DNA from: Candidatus Schekmanbacteria bacterium
Lineage (GTDB): Bacteria > CSSED10-310 > JACPHN01
Direction: 5' to 3'
Length of the DNA stretch: 64,000 nucleotides
NCBI GenBank assembly: GCA_016188575.1
Contig: JACPHN010000228.1
Span: forward strand, 1-64,000
In this document: positions 1 to 8,756 of the stretch, in pieces
Position numbering within the stretch: position 1 is the first letter of the stretch
Layout: each line of letters starts with the position of its first letter
The notes under the pieces: model-generated
What the model was told of the DNA's origin: nothing
The model's input: only the letters and a program-made list of their open reading frames with translations
The model's database searches: none
Program-made: the position numbers and the translations under genes

Positions 1-60
1 ACTGACCGCAGCCAATGCTGAGGCCTGTCAATCCTCTCGCAGGTAATACCACCAACCGGA

Positions 61-137
61 GAGCCCAGTGCGGGAAATCCGCACGCTGGGTTCGGAGGGG
101 GGAGGGGCCGGGAGTAACCGGCCCTTCCTACCCCTAT
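61..137 (+). ncRNA. 3' end of a group II intron (domains V and VI)
   Basis: Bases 61-93 fold into a hairpin with the features of group II intron domain V: it opens with G-AGC (the catalytic AGC triad at 62-64), pairs GAGCCCAG with CTGGGTTC, has a 2-nt bulge (CG, 84-85) on the 3' side, and is capped by a GAAA-type loop at 74-77. Bases 95-137 form a second GC-rich stem (inner arms GGCCGG and CCGGCC, loop GAGTAA). An unpaired A at 130 lies about 7 nt before a terminal AT, as expected of the domain VI branch-point A and a 3' splice end in AY. The rest of the intron, including any reverse transcriptase, would lie before base 1. The TGA at 3-5 could be its stop codon, but that cannot be checked. 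Bases 138-246 hold nothing recognisable. Identification is from structure and memory of the consensus, not a covariance search. Confidence 0.78.
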
Positions 138-246
138 CAGGCAAGGCGACTCCGAACGTCCAGCTTGTAGAGGAGCGCCTTCCGACATCTGGCCGACGCC
201 GGAATCCCTGTTCGCGAGGCAGGTGGCCGAATCGATGGACGAGGCC

Positions 247-1243
247 TTACGGCGTCATGGCGCCGCGCGCGTTGCGCCGGATGTCGGGATCGTCGACGCG
301 GACGAGGGCGTGGGCGGCGTGGATCAACCGCTTCCCGTCATAGGTCGCGAAGGTGGGAGCGTGGAATCCCACGCCCTCGTAGAGATAGGGAATGCCGCCG
401 TCGCCGCCGGTTCGGAGCCGCCGATACTCCTCGCAGCTCATGCGGAGATCGACGCGTCCGTCGCCGTTCCAGTCCACCTCGGCCCGGAGCTTCCGGCAGG
501 CCTTCGCCGGCGCGCGGGCAAAGGCCAGCGGCGTCGCGTAGAACAGCCGGCCGCCGCGCGCGCCGCCGCTGAGCCCGGGGTGCTCCGGCGAGAACGCCCA
601 CCCGCCGCTGATGGGGCCGCCGCCCGGCCGCCGCGCCTGCCGGCGCCGCACCGGCGTGTACTGGATCAGCCTGCCGCCCTCCTCGTTGAAGAACTGCAGC
701 GCATACATGGGGGTGGTCGCTCCCGGTTGGTCGCCCGCGAGGGGCAGCTCGACCGCGAACCGGTCATCCCCCACTAGCATGGCGTAGCCCCGAAAGCGCC
801 ACCCCGGCGGCCGCGCCGGCGAGCCCGAGACCGGGGATGGGGTCACAGCGCTCGGCCAGGGACTCCTCCAGGCCCGCGTCCACCGCTTCGAGCCTGCGCA
901 TCTCGTATGGGCGCGCCCACATCTCGTCGAGCACGGCGCAGTCACCGGCGCCCGGGTCGCACGCGCAGACCTCGACCCACCACGGCGATCGCGCCTTCAC
1001 GCGGCCCTCGAGCAGGACCGCGTCCGCCCAGAAGACCGCGTCTTTTGGCGCGTAGCCGCCGCTTGGCGGTGGTGCCAGCGATATCGACATCCACGCCAGC
1101 GGTGACGGCGCGACCGCGCCGGCGACCGCCGCCGCCGCGAGCAGAACCATCAGTAGGCCTCCCCTGCCTCCCCTCGCGAGCGGGGGGAGGTGAGGATGGC
1201 GATTCGCGGCAGCCTCCGTCTCGGGTGCTTTCTGATTCTCCAT
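247..1243 (-). pseudogene. Frameshifted exported protein, paralogue of the 4247-5284 protein
   Basis: Two overlapping reading frames (764-1243 and 247-945) together match the intact protein at 4247-5284 along its length. The first frame carries a hydrophobic export segment followed by SPWWVEVCACDPGAGDC, against SPWWVEVCTCNPKAGAC in the paralogue. The second frame carries PPGWRFRGYA, then DWNGDGRVDLRMSCEEYR, against DWEGDGEVDLRMTCRELR, then YLYEGVGF. The match changes frame between about 800 and 845, where G and C runs are present. Going on would need one base to be skipped, so this is either a one-base insertion (or two-base deletion) or a sequencing error. The start at 1243 has a good ribosome site (GAGGAGGCGAA then ATG). 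A second ATG at 1150 also follows GGGGAGG. It is the third gene of the minus-strand operon, 22 nt after the 994-residue gene. Function unknown. Confidence 0.7.
1151..1213 (-). repeat. Dispersed CTCACCTCCCCC repeat, copy D, inside a coding sequence
   Basis: On the minus strand this reads CCTCACCTCCCCCC, a short loop, then a G-rich arm and GGGGAGGCCTACTG. It is the same hairpin element seen at 12276-12353, 20980-21061 and 34686-34743. Here it is translated as residues about 14-31 of the frameshifted gene, between its start codon and its hydrophobic export segment. Its GGGGAGG could also serve as ribosome site for the internal ATG at 1150. It is the most diverged of the four copies. Confidence 0.6.
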
Positions 1244-1265
1244 TTTCGCCTCCTCGTGGCCGTGC

Positions 1266-4250
1266 TCAATGCAGGCCGAGCCAGTAGTCGTGGATGGTGA
1301 TCGGTCCGGCCGCGCTGCCGGCCGTCTCCGTTACCGCGTGGTAAATGTGCACGCGCCAGTCCCCGGCCTCCGTGAGACTGCCGTTCGCCGGATCGTCCGC
1401 GAACGGAATGAGGAAGGGCTCGGCGCCGTCATTCGCCGCGCCCCGGCTCAGAAGGTAACGGCTCGCGGCGCCGACTTCGTCGCGCTCGAGGTAGATCTCG
1501 ACCGTTTCCGCGGGGGCGATGTTGGACGACCACGTGACCGTGATCGTGTCTCCCCGGAAATACTCGCCGGCCGCGGGCTGGACGTCCGTGATGATGTAGA
1601 AGAACAGCGGTGGGGTGGGCGAGGGCGACAGGTGCTGCGTGGGCGCGGGAGGCGGCGTCGAAGTCTCGGTTATGGTCGGCGTCGGCGTCGGCGTCTCCGA
1701 GGGGTCCGGGCCCGGCGTGGAAGGCGACGTTGGGATGGCCCGCAGGGTTGGCGTCGGCGAGAGCGGCGGCAATGGCGTGAGGAAGAGAGTCGGGGTCCGC
1801 GTCGGCCAGGGCGTCGGGGTCCGCGTCGGGGTGGCCGTAAACGCGGTCGCAGTGCCGGTCAAGGTCGGCGCGGGCGGCGGCGTCGTGGGCGTGGGCGCCA
1901 GTGTCGCCGTGGGCACCGGCGTCGGCCGACCGATGCAATTCCAGCTCTCGTACGGGTCGCGCTCTCTGTAGTCGGAGAATGACACGCCACCTGACGGGTT
2001 GCTACCGGGGGGCGCTTCCGCCCGCGGGTCGCGGCCCCGCGGTTTCGGGGGCGTTCGGGGCCGGCAATTCTCGCTGAGCCATTTCGAGGTGTACCGCGAG
2101 GCGCCAATCCAAAACTGCAGGTAGCCGGGATACTCCCCCGGGCCATAGGATCCCCGGTAGGGAATCTCGACGCATTTCCTGCCGCACCGCTTGCCGCTGC
2201 TGTCGTAGTACTTGATGACGCAGTCGTAGTCGCGTTGTTGCACGGTGCACGCGAAGCTCGGGCGCCAGCAGGTCCGCCTGTCCGTATTCTGGACGGTCGT
2301 GGACGTCCAGTGGCACCGCGTTCCCCAAGTGCCAAACCACCCCCACTCGTACTCCTCCGATTCCCGTGTGCCAATGTTGCCGCACGGGCTGCACAGCGTG
2401 GGCACTTCGAGCCGGGTGCCGGCCACCGCCCCGGGCTCCGCGCCGAGCTGTCCTCGGGCCGCCACCGTCAGCTCCACCTCTTCGAGGTCGCGGAACGCCT
2501 CGCGGGGCAAGTAGAGATGCTCGATGACGAAGTCGGCATCGGCGCTCCCGGCCGGCCCCAGCCGCGGGATCGGGAATTCGGCGTCGTCGAGGCCCCCTTC
2601 AGCATCGCGGAGGCGCACGTACCGGGTGTCTCCGGAGAGCGGCTCCGCGTCCATCCTCGCCGTGACGACGACGGTGACGCCCGTGAACGCGTCGTCCGAG
2701 AGATTCTCGAGGCGCAGGTCGAAGGTGAGCCCGCTCACATTTTCGGCAACCGCGCGGAGGCGCCCGCGGAAAAACCACTGCAGGTACTCCGCGGCGCGGC
2801 GGGTGCCGACCGCCAGCATGCGCTGGGCGATGTCCGCCTTCACGCGGTTGTTATTGGTCGTCCAGATCCGGTCCTCGGTGAAGAAGGCGTCGTAGCAGTC
2901 GGCGGTGTCCTCGCGGCGGCGCGTCTCGGAGCTCGGCCAGCAGCGCGGGCGCGGCTCGTGGGGGCGCGCCGGGTCCGGGAAGGGGTCGAAGCGGACGTCG
3001 GGGCGCTTGTCATCGGCGAGGGCGAGCAGGGCGCGCTCGCGTTGCACGGGGCTCATGAGGTAGAGGACCGAGCGGTCGCCGACCGTGACGATCGCGTCCC
3101 CGGTGGGGAGGGCGGGCAGCGGCATCTGGCGATTCGGGCTGTCGGCGTACAGGTCCGCGGCCAGGTCGTAGACGTGGCCGAGGGTGTCGGTGAAGGAACC
3201 GGCGGGGATCGTGTGGGAGGTCAGGAAATTCTCGTTGGCGAGCTGGGAGGTGCCGGTCCCCGCGGCGTTCTCGAAGAGCTCCAGAAACTCGAGCGGCGCG
3301 CCGGTAATGGCATGGTAGTCGGGATTGATGCGAATCGCGTGCGGATTGTCGATCGGCCAGGCGTCGAGGGCGGTGTATTTGGGGTGGGCGTCGTTGCGCG
3401 CGTGCTCGGGCTGGGCGCTGTCCTCGATGAGATGCATGACTTGCCCGAGGGCGCGAAAGACGCGGGCAAAGGCGCCCTGGCGGGAGGGCGCCGGGAATTC
3501 GGCGCGCGCGGGATCGGTCCGGTCGAGCAGCCCCTTCATCACCGTCTCGGCCTCTTCGACCGGCCATCCCCAGTGATCCAGGGTGAGGGCGTCCCAGAAG
3601 TAGCGCCGCGCGGCCTCGTGCGACCAGGCGTTGTGGTTCCAGTCGTCGCGGTGAAACTTCGAGAGGATCCGGCTGGCGCTGAAATCCTCGCCGAGCGCCC
3701 AACGGGGCACCGGCCGGCCCCAGTTGACCGTAACGCCGCGGCCGACGCGGGGAAGGTCGTGGTCGGCGCCGAGGACATTCACCAGGCTGACGTCGTCGAG
3801 CCCGCCTTCCTGGCGCCTGTCGCCGGCGTACACCTGCCACGCGGGGTTGTAATGGTGGTTCATGGCCTTCATGTCGGTATTGCAGTCCACGAGATCGGCT
3901 ACTCGATCCAGGTACTCGTCCTCCGCGCCGACGCCGTGGATGATCCAGTCCACGGGCTCCAGCTCCAGCGCCATGAACTGCAGGCGGCAGCCAGAAAGAA
4001 AGGTGTCCGCGATGCTTTCCTTGCCGTCAGTTCCGTCGGTGAGGATGGCGATGCCGGCGAGCCTCTTCTTGACGGGCAGCCCGAGATCCCGCTCAAGAAG
4101 GCTCTCTATCTCAGGAAGAGCCGAGATCCACCCCTGCTCGCTATACCGTTGGTGAACGCGAATCTCCCACGCATTCGCGGGTAAAGCAGACGCCAACACG
4201 GAAGCACAAAGCGCGATCCCAATAGAGCTTCCCTGGAATATGGGTCTCAT
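1266..4250 (-). CDS. Large exported S1/P1 nuclease or zinc phospholipase C-like protein with Thr/Pro linker
   Basis: 994 residues. Residues 1-27 are a signal peptide ending ALPANAWE. The N-terminal half resembles the S1/P1 nuclease and zinc-dependent phospholipase C fold: an early Trp-His-rich stretch, DDWNHNAWSHEAAR near residue 205, and LGQVMHLIEDSAQPEHARND near residue 270, which has the H-x3-D-x3-x-x-H spacing of the zinc-site helix in that superfamily. A cysteine- and aromatic-rich region follows (about 630-700), then a Thr/Pro-rich linker of about 110 residues from about residue 768, then a beta-rich domain (ITVTWSSN) to the end. The substrate is unknown. The start codon follows GGAGGTGGATC and overlaps the stop codon of the upstream gene as ATGA, so the two are probably translationally coupled. 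It is an ordinary secreted enzyme candidate; the nuclease versus lipase choice cannot be made from sequence. Confidence 0.75.
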   Translation of the reverse strand: MRPIFQGSSIGIALCASVLASALPANAWEIRVHQRYSEQGWISALPEIESLLERDLGLPVKKRLAGIAILTDGTDGKESIADTFLSGCRLQFMALELEPVDWIIHGVGAEDEYLDRVADLVDCNTDMKAMNHHYNPAWQVYAGDRRQEGGLDDVSLVNVLGADHDLPRVGRGVTVNWGRPVPRWALGEDFSASRILSKFHRDDWNHNAWSHEAARRYFWDALTLDHWGWPVEEAETVMKGLLDRTDPARAEFPAPSRQGAFARVFRALGQVMHLIEDSAQPEHARNDAHPKYTALDAWPIDNPHAIRINPDYHAITGAPLEFLELFENAAGTGTSQLANENFLTSHTIPAGSFTDTLGHVYDLAADLYADSPNRQMPLPALPTGDAIVTVGDRSVLYLMSPVQRERALLALADDKRPDVRFDPFPDPARPHEPRPRCWPSSETRRREDTADCYDAFFTEDRIWTTNNNRVKADIAQRMLAVGTRRAAEYLQWFFRGRLRAVAENVSGLTFDLRLENLSDDAFTGVTVVVTARMDAEPLSGDTRYVRLRDAEGGLDDAEFPIPRLGPAGSADADFVIEHLYLPREAFRDLEEVELTVAARGQLGAEPGAVAGTRLEVPTLCSPCGNIGTRESEEYEWGWFGTWGTRCHWTSTTVQNTDRRTCWRPSFACTVQQRDYDCVIKYYDSSGKRCGRKCVEIPYRGSYGPGEYPGYLQFWIGASRYTSKWLSENCRPRTPPKPRGRDPRAEAPPGSNPSGGVSFSDYRERDPYESWNCIGRPTPVPTATLAPTPTTPPPAPTLTGTATAFTATPTRTPTPWPTRTPTLFLTPLPPLSPTPTLRAIPTSPSTPGPDPSETPTPTPTITETSTPPPAPTQHLSPSPTPPLFFYIITDVQPAAGEYFRGDTITVTWSSNIAPAETVEIYLERDEVGAASRYLLSRGAANDGAEPFLIPFADDPANGSLTEAGDWRVHIYHAVTETAGSAAGPITIHDYWLGLH

Positions 4251-5284
4251 GATCCACCTCCAGACCGTTTGGCTGGCTTTTGGCGGATACTGCCGCGGAT
4301 GTCTCGCCTTACAGGCGGCAGGTCGACCTCGACGATCGGCGTCGACGCACCCACCACCTTGTCCCCCTCATACACGATTAACGTGGGCCTCCAGAACCCG
4401 ACCTCCGTGTAGAGGTGACTTATCGGCTTGTTTGCAACGGTGGGCGTAAACTCCGCCTCCAAGATGCGGAGCTCCCTGCAGGTCATCCTGAGATCGACCT
4501 CGCCGTCTCCTTCCCAGTCGATCTGGATCGAGGTAACGTCGCACTCCTCATCGGAGACAGTCTGCAAGTGCGGATCGGTGGTAAACCTGACTCCTTCCGC
4601 TGGTGTAGGTCCCGAGGAGCTGGGATCCAGCCCGTCGGGCGAGGAAAACCAGCTTCCGATGCCGTTGCCCCGCTGCTTGGCATCCCACTCCGGATGGAGC
4701 TGTATGTCAATCTGGCGCACCGCCCGGTCGCCGGCATCGTTGAAGAAAAGGAAAGCGAAGCGCCGCTGGGGACCTTCCATGGCAGACTCAAGCGCTTCGC
4801 CGAACATCTCCGCGCCAGCCCGGTGCGCGTACACATCAAACCACCAGCCCGGCTCGAGCTTCTCCTTCATGATCTTGTGCACGACCTTGTTCTGCTCGGC
4901 CTTCGTGAGCGTGGTCGGGCCGCACCACATCGTGAGGAGCTCATGCCAGGCCTGGTTGTCCAATTCCCGCAGCCGCTGCTCGAGCGGTTTGACGTCCTTG
5001 AGCTCGAGATCCGGGCACGCCCCTGCCTTCGGGTTGCAGGTGCAGACCTCCACCCACCACGGCGACGCGGATTTCACCTTCCCCTGGACGAGCACGCGTT
5101 TGCCCCAAAACGGCGGGGGCGGGGACATGTAACCGCCGGCCGGCGCCGGTGGCAGCTCGATCGCCATTCCCCCGCCGCCCGTCTGGGCGCCGGCGGCGCC
5201 CACCACCGCGGCAACCGCGGCCATCACCGCCAGCCACGATCCCCACCTTCCACCTCGCCCAACACCCGCATACGCAGCGCCCAT
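4247..5284 (-). CDS. Exported protein of unknown function, intact paralogue of the 247-1243 gene
   Basis: 345 residues from the ATG at 5284, chosen because GGGAGGTCGAGGC stands directly before it and the next residues form a signal peptide (hydrophobic stretch LAVMAAVAAVVGAAGAQ). An upstream in-frame start at 5467 would place coding sequence over the candidate promoter and is rejected. Conserved blocks shared with the paralogue are SPWWVEVCTCN (paired cysteines), PGWWFDVYAH, FLFFNDAGDRAVRQID, DWEGDGEVDLRMTCREL (a Ca-binding-like Asp/Gly loop) and HLYTEVGFWRP. I do not recognise the family. It is the first gene of the operon and overlaps the next by ATGA. Signal peptide, cysteines and Asp-rich loop point to a folded periplasmic or extracellular protein. 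Confidence 0.75.
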   Translation of the reverse strand: MGAAYAGVGRGGRWGSWLAVMAAVAAVVGAAGAQTGGGGMAIELPPAPAGGYMSPPPPFWGKRVLVQGKVKSASPWWVEVCTCNPKAGACPDLELKDVKPLEQRLRELDNQAWHELLTMWCGPTTLTKAEQNKVVHKIMKEKLEPGWWFDVYAHRAGAEMFGEALESAMEGPQRRFAFLFFNDAGDRAVRQIDIQLHPEWDAKQRGNGIGSWFSSPDGLDPSSSGPTPAEGVRFTTDPHLQTVSDEECDVTSIQIDWEGDGEVDLRMTCRELRILEAEFTPTVANKPISHLYTEVGFWRPTLIVYEGDKVVGASTPIVEVDLPPVRRDIRGSIRQKPAKRSGGGS

Positions 5285-5327
5285 GCCTCGACCTCCCGAG
5301 AAAAGCTTCTGAGTAACGCTTGACCTC

Positions 5328-5356
5328 ATATCATGAGCCCCCCCCCCCCGTGTCAA
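5328..5356 (-). promoter_or_regulatory. Candidate sigma70 promoter with a 12-G tract in its spacer
   Basis: On the minus strand, TTGACA (5356-5351, perfect -35) is followed by C, twelve G (5349-5338) and CTCA, a 17-nt spacer, then TGATAT (5333-5328, a weak -10). Transcription would start near 5321, about 37 nt before the ATG at 5284, whose ribosome site lies between. The homopolymer sits where a change of length by slippage would alter promoter spacing. The -35 and its position are persuasive; the -10 matches only 3 of 6 bases. Confidence 0.5.
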
Positions 5357-5842
5357 GTCTCTCCGCTCGACCCGGATCGCCCGCCCTCTCGACTCTGGGC
5401 ATCCGCCACCATCCCCCCACGAAGGGCCAACCGTCATCCGGCAACAGCCGGAGCCCAGCTCATCCATTCGTCAGCCCGTCCGAAACCCCGCCATTCAAGG
5501 CGGAATCGCCCCGAAACCCCGCCCTGAAACGCGTGAGTGGTATTGTTGTCCGGGAACAAGATCGTGCCGCGATTTCCCCTGTCCGTGAGCGATCTCGCCG
5601 AGGCAAATGCGAGAAAATCGATATTGGTCTCCGACCCAAATCGGCCGCCCATTATCACTCACCTCCCCGTGGACGCCTTGTCCGTCACTCCCGGCATGAC
5701 GATGCTGGTGCCCTGACGCGGATCAGGCGGGCGATCCGGATCCGAAGTAACGCCTTGACACCGCGCGGCATCAGCAGTACGTTGGTGCCTGGCTCGATCA
5801 CAGCAGTCTCCAGGCGCAAAATCTGCGGAAAGGTCCGCCCCC
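5357..5842. other. Gene-free stretch between divergent genes
   Basis: No credible gene: the short reading frames here have no family features or ribosome sites. Bases about 5684-5703 (minus strand CATGCCGGGAGTGACGGACA) resemble half of the intergenic element seen whole at 28010-28040 (GTGACGGACAAG in common). A ribosome site for the next gene (GGAAAGG) lies at its right end. Confidence 0.5.
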
Positions 5843-6733
5843 ATGTCCTTGGGTCTTGGATGGTTACGCTGGTTCGCAGTGGCCAGCACCTTTGCCGCGG
5901 TTTTTGGCGACCCGGGTGTGGCGCCCGCTGTCGGGCGCGACGCCTCCCCTTGCAATGGCCTGCCCGCCCTGTGCGACCGGCCGTACGACGAGGTCGCCTT
6001 CGCCACGACGCACAACGCGATGTCCAACGCCGACGACGGCTGGATTGGACCGAACCAGCAGCATGGCTTGACGCGCCAGCTTCAGGACGGCATTCGAGCG
6101 CTCATGCTCGACGTTCACTCTTACGCGGGACGCACCTACCTCTGCCATGGCTACTGCTGGCTCGGCAAGAAACTTCTGGCCGATGGGCTCGGCGAAATCC
6201 GCGCTTTCCTCGATGCGAATCCGCAGGAGGTCGTGACGATCATTTTCGAATCGTACGTCAGCGCTGCCGAAGTCGAGGCGGCGTTTGCCGAAAGCGAGCT
6301 CCTCCGGTATGCGCACGAGCAAGATGTGGGCGATCCCTGGCCGGCGCTGGGGGAGATGATCGCGGACGGGCACAGGCTGGTCGTTTTCACCGACAAGGAG
6401 GGAGGCGTGTATCCCTGGTACCATGACGTTTGGCAGTACGCCTGGGAAACCGACTATGCCAACAAGGCGCCGTCCGACTTTTCTTGCGACGTCAATCGCG
6501 GCAGCACGGCGAGCGCCCTCTTTATCCTGAACCACTTTCTGACCAATCCCATCGCTCTGCCGTCGCTCGCGGAAAAGGTCAACCATAATCCGTTCTTCCT
6601 CGACCGCGCGCAACTGTGCAAGGATGCAGCACAACAGCAGCCGAACTTCGTCACCGTCGACTTCTACTCCATCGGCGACGTGCTCGACGTGGTGCTACAC
6701 TTGAATGCCACCGCCACAGTGGCGGCGAGCTGA
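5843..6733 (+). CDS. Exported PI-specific phospholipase C-like (PLC X-box) enzyme
   Basis: 296 residues with an N-terminal hydrophobic export segment (residues 6-30). The TIM-barrel phosphodiesterase family of PI-PLC is shown by FATTHNAM (His57, first catalytic His), GIRALMLDVHSY (Asp90) and LCHGYC (His102, second catalytic His), in the usual order and spacing. The family cleaves phosphatidylinositol or related phosphodiesters; the actual substrate is unknown. Length is normal for a bacterial single-domain member. The ATG follows GGAAAGG at about 9 nt. It ends 32 nt before hisB on the same strand, so it may share the his transcript, though a metabolic link is not obvious. Confidence 0.82.
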   Translation: MSLGLGWLRWFAVASTFAAVFGDPGVAPAVGRDASPCNGLPALCDRPYDEVAFATTHNAMSNADDGWIGPNQQHGLTRQLQDGIRALMLDVHSYAGRTYLCHGYCWLGKKLLADGLGEIRAFLDANPQEVVTIIFESYVSAAEVEAAFAESELLRYAHEQDVGDPWPALGEMIADGHRLVVFTDKEGGVYPWYHDVWQYAWETDYANKAPSDFSCDVNRGSTASALFILNHFLTNPIALPSLAEKVNHNPFFLDRAQLCKDAAQQQPNFVTVDFYSIGDVLDVVLHLNATATVAAS

Positions 6734-6765
6734 CGCGGCACCGCAGCCCGCGGTCCTCCTCCACC

Positions 6766-7374
6766 ATGGACCCTAGAACCGCCATCGTTTGCCGCCAGAC
6801 TCGAGAAACCCAAATCTCGATCGAGGTCAATCTCGACGGATCCGGTCAGGCGGACGTGCAAACCCCCATCGGCTTCCTCACGCACATGCTCGAGGCACTT
6901 TCCCGACACAGCTTGATCGACCTGACCGTGCGGGCGTCCGGAGACCTTCACGTGGATCAGCACCATACCGTGGAAGATCTCGGCTTCGTTCTCGGCAGTG
7001 CTCTTTCCAAGGCGCTCGCCGAGCGCCGCGGGATCTCGCGCGCCGGCTGGTGCCGATACCCCATGGATGAGGCGTTGGCCGAGGCGGCGATTGACCTGTC
7101 AGGACGCCCCTTCCTGGTCTTCGATGCGGTCTTTGGCGCAACCCACGCCGGCACGCTCCAAATCGACCTGCTGACCGATTTCTTCGACGCGTTCGCCCGT
7201 TCACTGGGCGCCAACCTCCACCTCGGCGCAATCCGCGGGCGGAGCGATCATCACAAGATCGAGGCGATGTTCAAGGCGGTGGCGCGCGCCCTGCGCATGG
7301 CGGTCGCCCTGGAGCCGCGTGCCGAAGGCGAGGTGCCGAGCACGAAAGGTGCGCTCGACATACCCGTCAGCTAG
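6766..7374 (+). CDS. hisB: Imidazoleglycerol-phosphate dehydratase
   Basis: 202 residues, the usual size of monofunctional HisB. It dehydrates imidazole glycerol phosphate to imidazole acetol phosphate in histidine synthesis, with two Mn ions. The paired metal-site motifs are clear: FLTHMLEALSRHSLIDL, DLHVDQHHTVEDLGFVLG and DHHKIEAMFKAVARALR. The ATG at 6766 gives MDPRTAIVCRQTRETQISIEV, the normal HisB N-terminus. A longer upstream reading frame is rejected because it overlaps the PLC-like gene and lacks homology. No HisN phosphatase domain is attached. It opens a tight five-gene his run (hisB-hisH-hisF-hisAIE-hisD). Confidence 0.95.
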   Translation: MDPRTAIVCRQTRETQISIEVNLDGSGQADVQTPIGFLTHMLEALSRHSLIDLTVRASGDLHVDQHHTVEDLGFVLGSALSKALAERRGISRAGWCRYPMDEALAEAAIDLSGRPFLVFDAVFGATHAGTLQIDLLTDFFDAFARSLGANLHLGAIRGRSDHHKIEAMFKAVARALRMAVALEPRAEGEVPSTKGALDIPVS

Positions 7375-7383
7375 GAAGATCAC

Positions 7384-7998
7384 GTGCGCCCGACATCGGC
7401 CTGCGACATCACCATACTCGACTGGGGCAGTGGAAACCTCGGAAGTGTTGTCCGCGCTTTTCGCCGCCTCGGCCAAGAGGTCCGGCTGGAGTCGCGGCCC
7501 GACATGATCGCCAGGGCCGACCGCGTCGTTTTTCCGGGAGTCGGCGCTTTTGGCGCCGTCATGACCGGAATCCGCGAGCGCCGCCTGGAAGAGCCGCTTC
7601 GGGAATTCCTTCGCCGCGAACGGCCTTTTCTCGGGGTCTGCGTGGGCCTGCAGGCGCTTTTCGCCGCCAGTGAGGAATCTCCCGGCGTCCCGGGCCTCGG
7701 GGTTTTTCCGGGATCCGTGCTGCGGTTGCGCGCGCGCAAGGTCCCGCACGTGGGTTGGAACGAGGTCGTTCCCGTGCCGGGCAACCCGCAGACGGTAGTG
7801 GCACCTGGTCACGCGTATTTTGTAAACAGCTACGCCGCGCCGGCTCCCGATGACGCCGACTGGATCGCCGCGCGAACGGATCACGAAGGATGGTTCGCGA
7901 GCGCGATAGCGGTCGGCACGCTGGTCGCCGTGCAGTTCCACCCCGAGAAGAGCGGCGGCTACGGAGCAGCGCTGCTCAATAGGTGGATTTCGTGCTAA
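7384..7998 (+). CDS. hisH: Imidazole glycerol phosphate synthase, glutaminase subunit
   Basis: 204 residues. This class I glutamine amidotransferase releases ammonia from glutamine and feeds it to HisF. The triad is present: Cys86 in [10 protein letters not shown], His186 and Glu188 in QFHPEKS. The N-terminal [11 protein letters not shown] and PGVGAFG also match. The usual YFVHSY reads YFVNSY at residues 145-150, a small departure. The start is GTG, preceded by AGGAAG at 6 nt. It begins 9 nt after hisB and overlaps hisF by 7 nt, consistent with making the two subunits in equal amounts. Confidence 0.95.
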   Translation: MRPTSACDITILDWGSGNLGSVVRAFRRLGQEVRLESRPDMIARADRVVFPGVGAFGAVMTGIRERRLEEPLREFLRRERPFLGVCVGLQALFAASEESPGVPGLGVFPGSVLRLRARKVPHVGWNEVVPVPGNPQTVVAPGHAYFVNSYAAPAPDDADWIAARTDHEGWFASAIAVGTLVAVQFHPEKSGGYGAALLNRWISC

Positions 7999-8756
7999 CC
8001 AAACGGCTCATTCCGTGTCTGGACGTGCGCGCCGGCCGCGTCGTCAAGGGCGTGAGATTCGTGGGCCTCACCGACCACGGCGATCCCGTCGAGCTGGCGC
8101 GCGCGTACGAGCAGCAAGGCGCTGACGAGCTCGTAATCCTCGACATTACCGCGACCATCGAGGGGCGACTGGCGATGCTTCAGGTAGTCGAGGCCTGCGC
8201 GAACGAGCTGTCCATCCCGCTGACGGTTGGCGGCGGGGTCAAGGGCATCGAGGACATGCACCGGCTGCTGCTCGCCGGCGCCGATAAGGTCGCCGTAAAC
8301 TCCGCGGCCGTGCGTAATCCGGAGATCCTGGCGGCGGCAGCGCGCCAGTTCGGCAGCCAGTGTGTGGTGCTGGCCATCGACGCCCGCAGGCGAAGCGCGG
8401 AGATGCCGAGTTTCCAGGTGGTCGTCGATGGCGGACGGACCCCGGTCGCTCTCGACGCGATCGCCTGGGCCGAGCGAGGCGCCGCGCTCGGGGCCGGGGA
8501 GATCCTGCTAACGAGCATGGACCGGGACGGCACCCGCGCCGGCTTTGACATCGAGCTGACCCGGTGCGTTACCCGCGCCGTGTCCATCCCCGTCATCGCC
8601 TCTGGCGGCGCTGCCATGGCAGAGAGCTTCTACGAAGTGCTGACTGCGGGCGAAGCGGACGCCGCATTGGCGGCTAGCATTTTCCACAAGGCGGAAGCCA
8701 CCGTCGAAACGCTGAAAGTTTACCTGCGCAGTCGGGGCGTGAAGGTGCGGCCATGA
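7992..8756 (+). CDS. hisF: Imidazole glycerol phosphate synthase, cyclase subunit
   Basis: 254 residues. The TIM-barrel cyclase uses PRFAR and ammonia from HisH to make imidazole glycerol phosphate and AICAR. I chose the GTG at 7992 over the GTG at 7983: it gives [12 protein letters not shown], puts the catalytic aspartates exactly at 11 and 130 (LAIDARR) as in the family, and leaves AGGTGG at 5 nt. Other marks are TVGGGVKG and VIASGGAA. It overlaps hisH by 7 nt and the next gene by ATGA. Confidence 0.95.
   Translation: MLTKRLIPCLDVRAGRVVKGVRFVGLTDHGDPVELARAYEQQGADELVILDITATIEGRLAMLQVVEACANELSIPLTVGGGVKGIEDMHRLLLAGADKVAVNSAAVRNPEILAAAARQFGSQCVVLAIDARRRSAEMPSFQVVVDGGRTPVALDAIAWAERGAALGAGEILLTSMDRDGTRAGFDIELTRCVTRAVSIPVIASGGAAMAESFYEVLTAGEADAALAASIFHKAEATVETLKVYLRSRGVKVRP

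Noticed and set aside
1-60. Possible end of a reverse transcriptase gene before the intron domains
   Set aside because: Only 60 nt are visible; a TGA at 3-5 is not evidence enough to call a gene.
2235-4184. 649-residue open frame on the plus strand, opposite the 994-residue exported protein
   Set aside because: Arg/Val/Gly/Glu-rich shadow of a GC-rich gene on the other strand, no domain or ribosome site; the minus-strand protein has signal peptide, motifs and an overlapping start.
5434-5658. 74-residue minus-strand frame in the gap before the PLC-like gene
   Set aside because: No ribosome site, no homology I recognise, composition typical of chance frames.
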